Under the pieces are notes generated by a model. That model was not told the origin of the DNA. It was given only the letters and a program-made list of their open reading frames with translations, and did no database searches. Shown here piece after piece: positions 47,925 to 59,353 of a DNA stretch of 64,000 bases. The stretch comes from Salvelinus alpinus (taxonomy: Eukaryota; Chordata; Actinopteri; Salmoniformes; Salmonidae): positions 29,601,702 through 29,665,701 of the forward strand of contig NC_092090.1 in assembly GCF_045679555.1 (NCBI RefSeq). Reading direction: 5' to 3'. The translations under genes and the position numbers were made by a program. How positions within the stretch are numbered: the stretch's first letter is position 1; every line of letters starts with the position of its first letter.

Positions 47925-50176
47925 TTAAAACATTCCCAAACCAGAAACCATGGATAGATGGCAGCATTCGTGTGAAACTGAAAGCGCAAACCACTGCTTT
48001 TAACCGGGGCAAGGTGACCGGAAACATGACCGAATACAAACAGTGTAGCTATTCCCTCCGCAAGGCAATCAAACAAGCTAAGTGCCAGTATAGAGACAAA
48101 GTAGAGTCGCAATTCAACAGCTCAGACACAAGAGGTATGTGGCAGGGTCTACAGTCAATCACGGATTACAAAAAGAAAACCAGCCCCGTCGCGGACCAGG
48201 ATGTCTTGCTCCCAGACAGACTAAATAACTTTTTTGCTCGCTTTGAGGACAATACAGTGCCACTGACACGGCCCGCTACCAAAACCTGCGGGCTCTCCTT
48301 CACTGCAGCCTTGCAGGCCCAGACGGCATTCCCAGCCGCGTCCTCAGAGCATGCGCAGACCAGCTGGCTGGTGTGTTTAAGGACATATTCAATCAATCCT
48401 TATCCCAGTCTGCTGTTCCCACATGCTTCAAGAGGGCCACCATTGTTCCTGTTCCCAAGAAAGCTAAGGTAACTGAGCTAAACGACTACCGCCCCGTAGC
48501 ACTCACTTCCGTCATCATGAAGTGCTTTGAGAGACTAGTCAAGGACCATATCACCTCCACCCTACCTGACACCCTAGACCCACTCCAATTTGCTTACCGA
48601 CCCAATAGGTCCACAGACGACGCAATCGCAACCACACTGCACACTGCCCTAACCCATCTGGACAAGAGGAATACCTATGTGAGAATGCTGTTCATCGACT
48701 ACAGCTCAGCATTTAACACCATAGTACCCTCCAAACTCGTCATCAAGCTCGAGACACTGGGTCTCGACCCCGCCCTGTGCAACTGGGTCCTGGACTTCCT
48801 GACGGGCCGCCCCCAGGTGGTGAGGGTAGGTAACAACATCTCCACCCCGCTGATCCTCAACACTGGGGCCCCACAAGGGTGTGTTCTGAGCCCTCTCCTG
48901 TACTCCCTGTTCACCCACGACTGCGTGGCCATGCAACTCAATCATCAAGTTTGCGGACGACACTACAGTGGTAGGCTTGATTACCAACAACGACGAGACG
49001 ACCTACAGGGAGGAGGTGAGGGCCCTCGGAGTGTGGTGTCAGGAAAATAACCTCACACTCAACGTCAACAAAACAAAGGAGATGATTGTGGACTTCAGGA
49101 AACAGCAGAGGGAGCACCCCCCTATCCACATCGACGGGACAGTAGTGGAGAAGGTGGAAAGTTTTAAGTTCCTCGGTGTACACATCACGGACAAACTGAA
49201 TTGGTCCACCCACACAGACAGCGTTGTGAAGAAGGCGCAGCAGCGCCTCTTCAACCTCAGGAGGCTGAAGAAATTCGGCTTGTCACCAAAAGCACTCACA
49301 AACTTCTACAGATGCACAATCGAGAGCATCCTGTCGGGCTATATCACCGCCTGGTACGGCAACTGCTCCGCCCACAACCGTAAGGCTCTCCAGAGGGTAG
49401 TGAGGTCTGCACAACGCTTCACCGGGGGCAAACTACCTGCCCTCCAGGACACCTACACCACCCGATATCACAGGAAGGCCATAAAGATCATCAAGGACAA
49501 CAACCACCCGAGCCACTGCCTGTTCACCCCGCTATCATCCAGAAGGCGAGGTCAGTACAGGTGCATCAAAGCAGGGACCGAGAGACGGAAAAACAGCTTC
49601 TATCTCAAGGCCATCAGACTGTTAAACAGCCACCACTAACATTTAGTGGCCGCTGCCAACATACTGACTCAACTCCAGCCACTTTAATAATGTGAATTGA
49701 TGGAAATTATGTAAAAATGTATCACTAGCCACTTTAAACAATGCCACTTAATATAATGTTTACATACCCTACATTACTCATCTCATATGTATATGTATAT
49801 ACTGTACTCTATATCATCTACTGCATCTTGCCATCTTTATGTAATACATGTATCACTAACCACTTTAAACTATGCCACTTTATGTTTATATACCCTACAT
49901 TACTCATCTCATATGTATAGACTGTACTCTATACCATCTACTGCATCTTGCCTATGCCGTTCTGTACCATCACTCATTCATATATCTTTATGTACATATT
50001 CTTTATCCCTTTACACTTGTGTGTATAAAGTAGTAGTTGTGGAATTGTTAGGTTAGATTACTTGTTGGTTATTACTGCATTGTCGGAACTAGAAGCACAA
50101 GCATTTCGCTACACTCGCATTAACATCTGCTAAACATGTGTATGTGACAAATAAATTTGATTTGATTTGATTTGAT
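47925..50176 (+). mobile_element. 5'-truncated non-LTR retrotransposon (L2/CR1 type)
   Basis: The endonuclease region is missing; the sequence begins in the linker (NQKPWIDGSIR). The reverse transcriptase domain follows: [64 protein letters not shown], then the catalytic FADD (TTTGCGGACGAC near 48952), which lies in another frame than the preceding segment because of a small indel, and a long C-terminal part ending LLNSHH at 49639. Two frameshifts (near 48380 and 48930) disable it. The 3' UTR has a roughly 120-bp near-tandem duplication (49718-49955), and the element ends in TTTGATT-type repeats, typical of L2-like tails. Confidence 0.92.
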
Positions 50177-50322
50177 ACTATTATTGTTTTAACTGGAAAG
50201 GAGCAAGAGAGATTCTTAAGGTATTCAGTGTTGTGGTGACCTCTGTGTAATCCAACTTGGCACTCTCCTCATTGGGTGGGAGGGGACATGAAACATTGTG
50301 TATGTTTTCTTTTTTTCCACAG

Positions 50323-50449
50323 GCATCTGTTGTGGCTGAGCAGTTCTTACAAGCACAGTTCTAATCCTGATACCGCCTAACGTACATGACAGCAGAAAGA
50401 AAGAGAGCTCAGGTAGTCCTTCTCAGCAGCTCACCTCCAGTCTGCAGAC
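50323..50449 (+). other. rergl: rergl 5' UTR segment with candidate acceptor
   Basis: A strong pyrimidine tract and acceptor (TTTTTTTCCACAG) ends at 50322, so a 5' untranslated exon may begin at 50323 and run into the coding start at 50450. An upstream non-coding exon would then lie before or beyond the LINE. No TATA box is obvious. Confidence 0.45.
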
Positions 50450-53400
50450 ATGAATGACATCAAGTTGGCTCTGCTGGGCAGCGAGGGAGCAGGGAAATCA
50501 GGTAAGTGTCTGAATGAATAATGTATGTGTTTGCATCATTAAGTATTTCTTTAACTGTCTGGTTTCTTGTGTTTGACTGTAGAGGCTTGCAAGGTCTCCA
50601 AAATGAACAGAATAATTGAACTGCTTATTTCTATGCTTTGCATACGAACGTGTAATTTCCCTCACTGTAAACAGTGTAACATTGTACAGTGTAGCCGTGA
50701 CCAGGGGGAAATGATCACCTAGACAGATAGATAGAGATCGCTGCATGAGCTCCAAGCACAATGTTTTTAGATCATAACTCTAGAAGAGTAATGAAGTTGC
50801 CATATTTTTGTAAGGATTTGGAGAGAGGAAATTAAGATTGATGGTTGGAACATGCATCTAATTGATGAGGAATTATTTTTCTTGTAAGGCAGGGGAAAGT
50901 GCGATCCCTCAGGCTAACTGGAACAGGTTCAACCAAGGTCTCTTGAGAGAGAGAAATGATACTGTGGTAGAAACTAATAAAAGTAGATGCAGGAGAAAGC
51001 CCACTGCAGTGTTCAATCCACATGGAGGGGAGAGTGGAGAAGTGCAGAATAGGAAAACAGCACGACTGAACAGCCCTGTTTTAGCTTACCAAACAACTGT
51101 TCAGGGTTCCACTACTAAGACCAAAGTATCCAAGCCTAAATTCAACTATTTGTTGTTTATGTTTTTGTTTCCTGTATATTAATAAGCCTGTCTTACCCAT
51201 GTCACATTTCTCCCTCTCCAGCTGTTCTGGTAAGGTTCCTGACAAAACGTTTCATTGGAGAGTATGCTTCCAACGCCAGTGAGTACACAGATTTCTCACT
51301 AATATTTAATGTAGGGTAGTAATGTTTTTACAATGTCATATAGATATGCTCGCAGTTACAGTCTGTTGCTACTGGCTGTTCACCAATGTCATCAACTTAG
51401 GGAGTAAAACGTTTTATTACTTTATTACCCCTGGGAGTCTGACATGAAACACACATACTGCACAGTATAAGATCCACCAGGAAGTTAAGTATAGTTCACA
51501 CAGGCATTTTAATTGTGAGTGAATTTTAAGTAATAATTTACTGATTTGACTATTCAAATGATTCTTCAAGTTCACATATAGTATGTGTTAAGACATGTTT
51601 TGGTTTAATGTGATATGCTTTGCCGAGGGTAACTTATACTTTCTTAATGAACTCATTGGCATGATGACTTGTTCCCATTAGTCATCGCTTGTTTAACATG
51701 CTGGAAGATGGCTGCATTTAATGTTCCAGTTTACACAGGGGTATATGACTTCAGACCTTTCTTTTAAATGAATTAACTGAGTCTACTTCATCAGAACAAT
51801 CATGGCCTGGATGTTTGAGGCTTACAGTAATCATTATTTCATGGGAGAAGTCTGTACATGACTATTTACATCAGATTTGAACTATTGCACATTTCCTATT
51901 ACAATAAGTATGCTTTGAACTTGTGTTACAGACTCCTTATACCGTAAAAGGCTCTCCATCGAAGGAAGACTGTTACACTTGGAAGTATTTGATCCGTGTT
52001 CACAGGTATCTGATCTGTTCCCTGCATTTATTCATATATTTTTTAGCTCATGCCTAACATAGTAGTGTCTAATGGCATGGGAAATAGATTGTATGTTGTG
52101 TTCTGATGTGATTTATGATATTCCCCTGCAGCTCAGAACACACTGTACACAATGATCAGCCCTTGGAAAGCTGAGACAGGCAGCACTAGAACATGTTGAC
52201 TGCTTATGCAGCCGCATATGGTACCCTTTATTCCCAAATGTTGGGTTTTATTATGATTCCCCCAGGCTCAGGTAACAGGATGTGCCTTGTCTTCATCTAT
52301 TCACTTTTTAGGGTCTGTGTGAGTGGTACTGTGCAGCAGGGGTACCCAAACTTTTTCACTCAGGGCCCCCCTTCCAGCATTGGGGAACATCCCACGCCGC
52401 CCCCCCCCCCCTGCATGCACGTGCCACGTCTATTTCTATGGGCACAAGCACTGTTCATGACAAACTGTTCACACCCCTCTTGTTGGTGGAGAGAATTCTG
52501 CAGGTTTAAAGCTTATTTCCTGCAATTCTATACATTTTGCCATGTCTAATGTGTATTCGTGATATTTGAGTGACAAAAAAATTACAACAATATCTATGGG
52601 TTAAAAAAACGAAATAAAAAAATGTTAGTTGATCTGGACATTTCTGACAAGTCATAAATAGCTCTCTAAGGTATGCAATGACTAACATGACAAGAGGAAC
52701 TGATGATGCGCTACCCAATTTCGAAATGGCACCTTGTGCATTCTACTATTACAACTTTCAAGAGTAAGTTTAAAGCCAGACTGAGTTCCCCCCCTGCCGA
52801 CCCCGGGACGCGCCCCACAGTTTGGGAACTACTGCTGTACAGTACATGTCTTTCTCTGGTCTATTTCCTGTTTTATGGAACAAAAGAAGTCATGCACTGT
52901 TGACATGTCTTTGACTTGCCCCGAATCCCCCTTTCCCCAAAACATGTGTACTGTAAATATTGGACTATAAATCGTGCCTTAATAATACATATGTTCAAAT
53001 GTTTATTCTGTTCTACTGAACCATTTATTTTATGTTCGTGTTCTTATCTTTTATTTCTCATTGTTGAGAAGGAACCTGTAAGTAAGCATTTCGTTGGATG
53101 GTGTATACCATTTGTATCCCTTACATACGACTAATAAAACTTGAAACTATAATTTCTAAGTGTAAGTGCTATCCAGAATCGTTTGGACATCCCTACCCTA
53201 AACCCTAACCTTAACCCCTACCTTAACCCCTACCCTTACCCATAACCATAACCTTTACCTAACCATTTTAAATGTCAACTTCAATGGTGTAGGGGATGTC
53301 AGATATCATGGACCAATTTGTAAGCTCCTGTGGCAAGTCTTTTTCAAGTTGACAAGATGGCGCCGACAGACACGGTTGCCCCGTTTTTAGGTCAAAGACA

Positions 53401-56036
53401 ACTTTGTATATGCATTTCGCTGCACCTGTCATAACGCCTGCAAGTCTGTGTACGCAACCAATAAACGTTGATATGATTTAAACACAAGCTTGTACTCAAC
53501 AGCTTCACTTCCCATTACTTTTCTCATATTCCATAGTTCTCTGAGGGGTGAGGCTACCTAATAAAATGGACCTCTATTAAATAGTTTAAAGGTTTTGCAC
53601 AGTTACCTTATTTCCTGTAAAGACCGACGCTGGAGATGAGAAGCAGGTACAGGGAGTCAACATTTAATCGGGAACAGACAGGTAACACAACAGGAACAGC
53701 GTCAGCACACGGGTAAACAACAAGGAGGGGGTAATGCTGGGGAGCCTGGCACCTTTGAGCGCCAGGGAGGGGGAGCGGGAGCAGGCGTGACAGTACCCCC
53801 TCTCTGGGGGCGCCACCCGGCGTCCCACCTGCCCGAGCCTGACAGGCCAGCCGAGGCACAGGTGCTGGACAAGCCGGCTGGGCGTAAACTCCCGACGAAC
53901 CGGCAGAGGCATGGGAGCCTGGCATGCCGGCTGAGGCATAGAAGCCCGACGATCCAGCTGGGGCGTGAAAGCCTGTCGATCCCGCTGAGGCGTGGGAGCC
54001 TGATGATCCTGCGGAGGCGTAGCAGCCTGACGTAAAAACCTGACGATCCGGCTGAGGCCCGACGTGGGATGGGTGCCTTCCGAGCCAACCAGGGCAAGAA
54101 CCTGTCGAGCCAGCTAGGGCATGGCAGCACGATGAGCTGGCTTGGGCACCCCCAGTTCCATCAATGGCCGGCCCACCAATCGGAATGCCAGCACTCCCCG
54201 ATGCTTTGTATTATGGCTTCAACATTCTGTGAAGACCGACGCTGGAGATGAGATGCAGGTACGGGGAATCAACATTTAATCAGGAACAGACAGGTAACAC
54301 AACAGGAGCAGCGTCAGCATACGGGTAAACAACGACAAACGACAATTAATGCTGAAGCAGGGAACAGAGCGGGGAACCAGACAGATATAGGGGAGGTAAT
54401 GACAGAGGTGATTGAGTCCTGATGAGTCGAATAATCGCTGATGCGCGTGATGGGGGGGAAGGCAGGTGTGCGTAATGATGGTGGCAGGAGTGCGTAATGC
54501 TGGGGAGCCTGGCGCCTTTGAGCACCAGGCAGGCGTGACAATTTTCCATGTAAAATAGCCTTTGAGTGAAAACATCGTTCATAATATTTTTTCCATTAGT
54601 TTCCATAAGTTAGGTAAGATGTGTGAGGATGTGTTTGTGATCTGTTGTCCACCCCCTGTCCCCTGCCCTGTCAGAGTGGAGAGAGCAGATGTATCCTGGA
54701 AGAGCCGGTGGAGTGGGCCGATGGATTTATCGTGGTGTACAACATCAGTGACCGAACGTCCTTCCTCAACGCCCAAAACATCCTATGTCAGATCAAAGAA
54801 GCCCGCGGAGAGAGCTGCAAGGGGTGAGTGACTGTGACCTGTGACCCAGTGCCTGATGCCTACCAGAGGGAAGGGATTGGGCTTTGATGAATTAATGATT
54901 CCCATTCCTGGACAGACGTTTAGGCTAACAGGGGGGCACACACCAGTTAAAGTGACAGATTCCAACATGATTTTAACATTGTTGTATCATAGAGAAAATA
55001 GAAGTCAAAGTGAACACAAAAGGCAGCTGTCTGTGATAGAAGTGTAGGCTTTTCCTTCTTGATAAACATGTTTTGTAGGATTTACAACCTCATGGCTCGA
55101 CTTAGTTAATTATATGAGTAAATTATTTCTCATGCTCAATTGAATTTGCCCCAGAATGACTTGTATTCAATTTTCTCAGAGGCGTTAATTAAAACATGAT
55201 TAAATACTAGAGGAACTATTGGGATTCCACTGGACATTTGTTACAGGACTTTAAGTGAAAGTAGTTTGCAGCCAGTCGACTGCCGCTGTGTGGAAGCGTG
55301 AGCTGGGACAGCTTGAGATGATAAAGACTCACATATGGCTCACAAAATGACATGGGTGGTCAGACCTAATTTGTGTAGCGGGATTTTACTTCAGCCGGGT
55401 CCTGATGGTTTGACACTCCATGAAATAGATGTGAAGCAGAAGTCACCCTCACTGTATATCAAAAGAGCACTTTGGGCGAGGGCCTGTCTGCATTATATAA
55501 ACTCTCTGAAACTTCACTGAAGCCACCACTTGGCCTACTTGGTTCGTTTTCCTTTGATACCGTGGGCTGCTTCAGTAAACATGTCAGTAGTTTACACAGC
55601 CTTACTAATTCAGATGAATGTGATGAACGTCAGATGAAGTTCGTGATGAGTCAGCAGAAACACATATTTTGATTAAGTTTATGATCATTTTAAGGAAAGT
55701 TTAAGGGAGGTTTTTGACCCTGGTGTGCTTGTTTGGGACAGAGAGATGGACAAGATGGATATCCCAATCTGCCTGGTGGGGAACAAGCAGGACCTGTGCC
55801 ACGCCCGTCAGGTGTTTGAAGAGGAAGGCTGTGCCTTGGCTCAGGAGCACAGATGCCACTTCCAGGAGGTGTCTGCAGCAGAGGACTATCTGGAGATATC
55901 CAACCTCTTCACCAAGCTCATCCGCCACGTCATGGATCACCTGAAGTACCGGGCCGACCGCCGCCGCTACAGTGGCTCTAAGTCCATGGCCAAGCTCATC
56001 AACAATGTCTTCGGTAAGAGGAGGAAATCTGTCTGA
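50450..56036 (+). CDS. rergl: RERG/Ras-like protein, complete, 5 coding exons
   Basis: Exons 50450-50501, 51222-51278, 51932-52005, 54675-54823 and 55742-56036 join to 627 nt, 208 residues. It starts [18 protein letters not shown], with a Walker A/G1 loop at residues 10-17. The switch II/G3 motif DTAGQ is replaced by DPCSQ (57-61), as I recall for mammalian RERGL. G4 is NKQD (125-128) and G5 is SAA (155-157). The C-terminus [18 protein letters not shown] is basic and has no CaaX box, so no prenyl anchor is expected. The family is related to RERG, a Ras-like growth inhibitor; its biochemical role is poorly known. The altered G3 predicts poor or absent intrinsic GTP hydrolysis. All joins are GT-AG and in frame. 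Confidence 0.93.
52337..52834. mobile_element. hAT-like non-autonomous element in an rergl intron
   Basis: Left end CAGGGGTACCCAAAC, right end GTTTGGGAACTACTG: hAT-type inverted repeats. The 8-bp target duplication is CTGTGCAG (52329-52336) and CTGTACAG (52835-52842), seven of eight. The interior shares TTTCCTGCAATTCTA(T/C)ACAT, GAAATGGCACCTTGTG and GACTGAGTTCC with the element at 44334, though the ends differ. Confidence 0.8.
53063..53150 (+). repeat. LINE-like 3' end fragment
   Basis: GTAAGTAAGCATTTCGTTGG ... ACTAATAAAACTTGAAAC. This layout (CATTTCGTTGGAT then AATAAAACTTGA) is typical of fish non-LTR element tails. The body is missing. Confidence 0.5.
53193..53265. repeat. Degenerate telomere-like repeat (CCCTAA type)
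   Basis: CTACCCTAAACCCTAACCTT followed by ACCCCTACC/TTAACCCC variants, about ten imperfect hexamer-like units, in the rergl intron 52006-54674. Confidence 0.7.
53351..53485 (+). repeat. Internally deleted LINE fragment (5' start joined to 3' end)
   Basis: GACAAGATGGCGCCGACAGA resembles a LINE 5' start. Within 50 bases it is followed by ATGCATTTCGCTGCACCTGT and AATAAACGTTGATATGATTT, the style of a LINE 3' end. It looks like a copy that lost its whole middle. Confidence 0.5.
53616..54540 (-). mobile_element. Internally deleted LTR retrotransposon
   Basis: Two direct repeats begin TGT(A/G)AAGACCGACGCTGG and end GCAGGCGTGACA: 53616-53792 (177 bp, shortened) and 54228-54540 (313 bp). Both have TG...CA ends. 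Read on the minus strand, the long copy is the 5' LTR and a purine-rich AGAGAGGGGG tract lies just before the short 3' LTR, the normal place of a polypurine tract. Only about 435 bp of interior remains, a GC-rich imperfect repeat (CTGAGGCGTGGGAGCCTGA-like, about 27-bp period) open for up to 142 codons on the minus strand. No gag-pol domain is recognisable. Flanks do not give a clean target duplication. I recognise the LTR as a common salmonid repeat, probably Gypsy-type. Confidence 0.7.
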
Positions 56037-56198
56037 AGGTGGGGGTGCTCATGTGGACGTTGATGGGATGTTTGATTGGGATGACTTGTGTTTATATGTT
56101 GTGGACGCCTGGGTTGTTGATTCTGATGAACACTTCTTGTGATAGGGACAGGGACAGCTCTGTAAGTTTGAATGACATACGTCATAGTCCAGACTTTA

Positions 56199-56759
56199 CA
56201 GTGGTGAAAAAAGTACTCAAATGTCATACTTGAGTAGAAGTGAAGATACCTTAATAGAAAAGTAAAAGTGAAAGTCACCCAGTAAAATAACACTTGAGTA
56301 AAAGTCTAAAAGTATTTGGTTTTAAACATACTTAAGTATCAAAGGTAAAGGAATTAATAATTAAAAATGCCTTATATTATGCAAACCAGATGGCACAATT
56401 GGTATATCTTTTTTATTTACGGATAGCCAGAGGCACACTCCAACACTCAGACATTAATTTACAAATGAAGCATTTGTGTTTAGTTGGTCCGCCAGATCAG
56501 AAGCAGTAGAGATGACAAGGATGTTCTCTTGATAAGTGTGTGAATTGGACCATTTTCCTGTCAAAATGTGACGAGTACTTTTGGGTATCAGAGAAAATGT
56601 ATGAGTAAAAAGTAAAAAGTACATTATTTTCTTTAGGAATGTAGTAAAGTAAAAGAAAAAGTAGTCAAAAATATAAATAGTAAAGTGAAGTACAGATACC
56701 CCCAAAAACGACTTAAGTAGTACTTTAAAGTATTTTTACTTAAGTACTTTACACCATTG
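56199..56759 (-). mobile_element. Tol2-like hAT element, copy 3
   Basis: Same orientation as copy 2: starts CAGTGGTGAAAAAAGTACTC, ends AGTACTTTACACCATTG. The 8-bp target duplication AGACTTTA (56191-56198 and 56760-56767) is perfect. It lies 160 bp after the rergl stop codon, probably inside its 3' UTR. Confidence 0.88.
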
Positions 56760-57473
56760 AGACTTTATCTGTAGCCCCTGTTTACTGTTGATTGTGTAAC
56801 ATCTATGTATTTAGCAACGGCTGACCCTATTTAGTGTCATGTAATCAAATAATTGTTCTCTTTTTTCAAGAAGTCACTTTGCCATTCAGATCTTCTTACA
56901 TTTTTATTTTTCCCTCTTGATATTCTAAATCCCATGTTGCCAGTAGAGTATCCTTCAACGCTTAAGTTCCTTTCTTAATTCCAAACTATTTAAAGGAAAA
57001 TTACTTTCCAAAAGTAGTTTTATGTTTCTAAGAGCACAATATATTTGAGTTTGCATCAAGGAATATGCACCAATGTCTTAATGTAAATTCCACCTCTCAG
57101 AGGGGACAGTAATAAGGTGAGAATTATGGGTAAATTGCCTCACTAACAACATCTTATGGCATATGACTTCACATAAATCCTATTGAATTTCTGCTGTGGC
57201 AGTATTACATGGGCTGTTTCTAATTTTAAGCTGTAACAATGGGTAAAATTGCTTTTCCGTGGACAGGAATGTAAGCAGCTAGTATATTCATTCCCTACAT
57301 AGTAGTAAAGGAATGTGCAGCAATTTTTTTTGCATGTACATATTCTGTTGATTTCCTGTATTCAATGTGTTTGCTGATGTATTACAACTTTGGATAGTAC
57401 GAGCAAATGTCTGTGATTGTGCTATGCATAAAAACAAACGTTCCCTCTCATTCTTGTTTCTAGTTGAAAATTA

Positions 57474-57550
57474 CCCACTGGGCACAGATGTCAATTCAAT
57501 GTTTATTCCACGTTGGTTCAACGTGATTCAACCAGTGTGTACCCAGTGGG
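57474..57550. repeat. Small palindromic MITE
   Basis: CCCACTGGGCACAG at the left and TGTGTACCCAGTGGG at the right, with TTCCACGTTGGTTCAACGTG inside. It is a dispersed salmonid type and only 77 bp here. Confidence 0.65.
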
Positions 57551-58134
57551 TGATTATGCCTGGTGTGGACCAACTTGCAATTAAAGAGCTATTTGGGGGT
57601 ATTGTGTGAATTATTAAATGAACTAAATAATGTCCCATTTGTATAATGTGGTTTAAAGTCAATGATTCAGCTACGCTCCAATAGTTTGTTCTGGTGAAAC
57701 ACCTTTCTTTTTTTCATCCAATAATTTGGTTGAATAGTGCTTTGAATATGAATCGAATGCAAAACAACCCACAATTAGCATACCAGTCATTGCTTTGGAG
57801 TCTCATTAAAACTATGTGCCGACTGTTGGTAGGATAATGTGTATACAACCCAGCTCAGACCTGCAAGGCTTAACTGCTGTGCTTGGATTTCAGTCTAGTG
57901 ATTGTTATCTTTGCAAAGGAGCAGAAACATTGATTTAACTCAGCTTGTAGTGTCTTTAAATGTCTGTCAAATGTCTGTCTTTAGCATGTCTGTCCAAAAT
58001 GTTATCCCTAAGTTTGAAATGCTTTTTTAGTTTGGCTCAGTTCTTAATAAGGAATTTAATATCACAATAATGTTTTATGTCTTTTCCATTCTGTTGTATT
58101 TAGAAAATGTGGTCATATGTTGATAGACAATAAA

Positions 58135-59040
58135 ATTGCAAAAGTATATTATACAAGCATCACTCTTTCAAATGTGCAACCATAATTAATGTTTACAATG
58201 GACAGTCCAAGAACTGGCAAGATGCCCAAACAGTGGAAGCTATTAAAGTGGGGGACTCAAAGGAGCTCTGGAATCTAATAACGCTTACAATGTGTTTGAT
58301 GATCTTGCCTTTACTTTTAAGATTAATTAAAAGTTGTTGTCATGCTACAGTAACAGGGATTGCATTTTGTCAAAAATAATGTTGCTGTCATCTTCATAAA
58401 CTGCCAACTTGGCATTTAGGTAGGTCTAAAAATGTGTACTGCAAGGAGGTCCAAATACCACTGTTTATCACATTTAAACTGTATCGTTCCCTCCTAAAGC
58501 TGATAATTGGAAATATGACTTTTTGAATTTTACAGAAATGGAATTGTAACATTAGGTACAAAATAATAATAAACATATTGACGGCAATCATTTTCTATAT
58601 CACTTTTCTCCACTAGATGGGGACTAATCACCATGTAGGCAGATAGGCCACCCTGTGAAGTTTGCATACGTAAACCATAGTGCTATTCAGTTTGACTTAC
58701 CATAGTCATAGACGTATTCTTATCTTCATGAAATGTGTGAAAATAAATAGGTTAACTATTCAAAACATTCCAATGTATGACAATTTGTATACCGTAACAG
58801 CAATACATGAATTATGTATTTCTATTAGAATATACATTTCCTTTAGCAGAGCATTCAAATCAAGTGTTGCTGTTGGGGTAGAGAATATTATATGACGCCA
58901 GATTTTCATTGCGCTTTTTTGTCCCTGTTTAGTACCCGTAGTACACCACCTTTCGCATCACGCAAGAAAAGTTTGGGAAAGTGGCTCTTGCGATGTCACT
59001 TGATTCCTGGTTGCTAAAGAGACTGTAACGTTGGATGAAT
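58135..59040. other. Intergenic sequence before a possible promoter
   Basis: AT-rich, no exon seen. Sequence becomes less AT-rich with scattered CpG from about 58890. Confidence 0.4.
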
Positions 59041-59083
59041 ACAATAACGGATCTCACCGTTACCCTCAACAAACAAACATAAG
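58890..59083 (+). promoter_or_regulatory. Possible promoter and non-coding first exon of a downstream gene
   Basis: CpG-bearing sequence (TTTCGCATCACGCAAG, GACTGTAACGTTGG) leads to a good splice donor, ATAAG/GTAAAT, at 59083/59084, and is followed by an X-box at 59168. No TATA box. If real, the gene continues past the window; human synteny (DENND2B-TRIM66-STK33) makes stk33 the leading guess. Inference only. Confidence 0.25.
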
Positions 59084-59167
59084 GTAAATGCATGTTAATA
59101 GATTAATAGGATTTAAATGAGTTAGCTATGTTTCAATGAAAAGTAGGTAGTTTGCGTACTTCTCGCT

Positions 59168-59181
59168 GTTGCCATGGCAAC
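59168..59181. promoter_or_regulatory. Perfect X-box (RFX binding site)
   Basis: GTTGCCATGGCAAC is a full palindrome matching the RFX consensus GTNRCC-N-RGYAAC. Such X-boxes sit near start sites of ciliary genes. Another half-site-like GGTTGCTAAAGAGAC lies about 160 bp upstream. Confidence 0.6.
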
Positions 59182-59353
59182 ACACGCAAAAGCAGCAGTG
59201 TGTTTTGTTTTGTCTAGCCTCTGCAGTTTTTTTTGCTGATGACTAACGTTAGGTAGTCTTCATTAATATTGTGTAATTATGTAGCTATATATTACGTTTT
59301 GTGGCGGTGGCTACATATAATTTAATTAATTCGAGATTAACGTTAATCTAGTT

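Larger units (their letters stand above)
56037..58134 (+). other. rergl: Probable rergl 3' UTR
   Basis: From the TGA (56034-56036) to an AATAAA at 58129-58134. The UTR would hold a Tol2-like hAT element and a small palindromic MITE. The extent is a guess: an earlier non-canonical signal could end the transcript sooner. Confidence 0.3.

Noticed and set aside
47846-49639. Host gene coding for a reverse transcriptase
   Set aside because: The frames are broken by two shifts, lack the endonuclease part and end in a LINE tail, so this is a dead retrotransposon copy.
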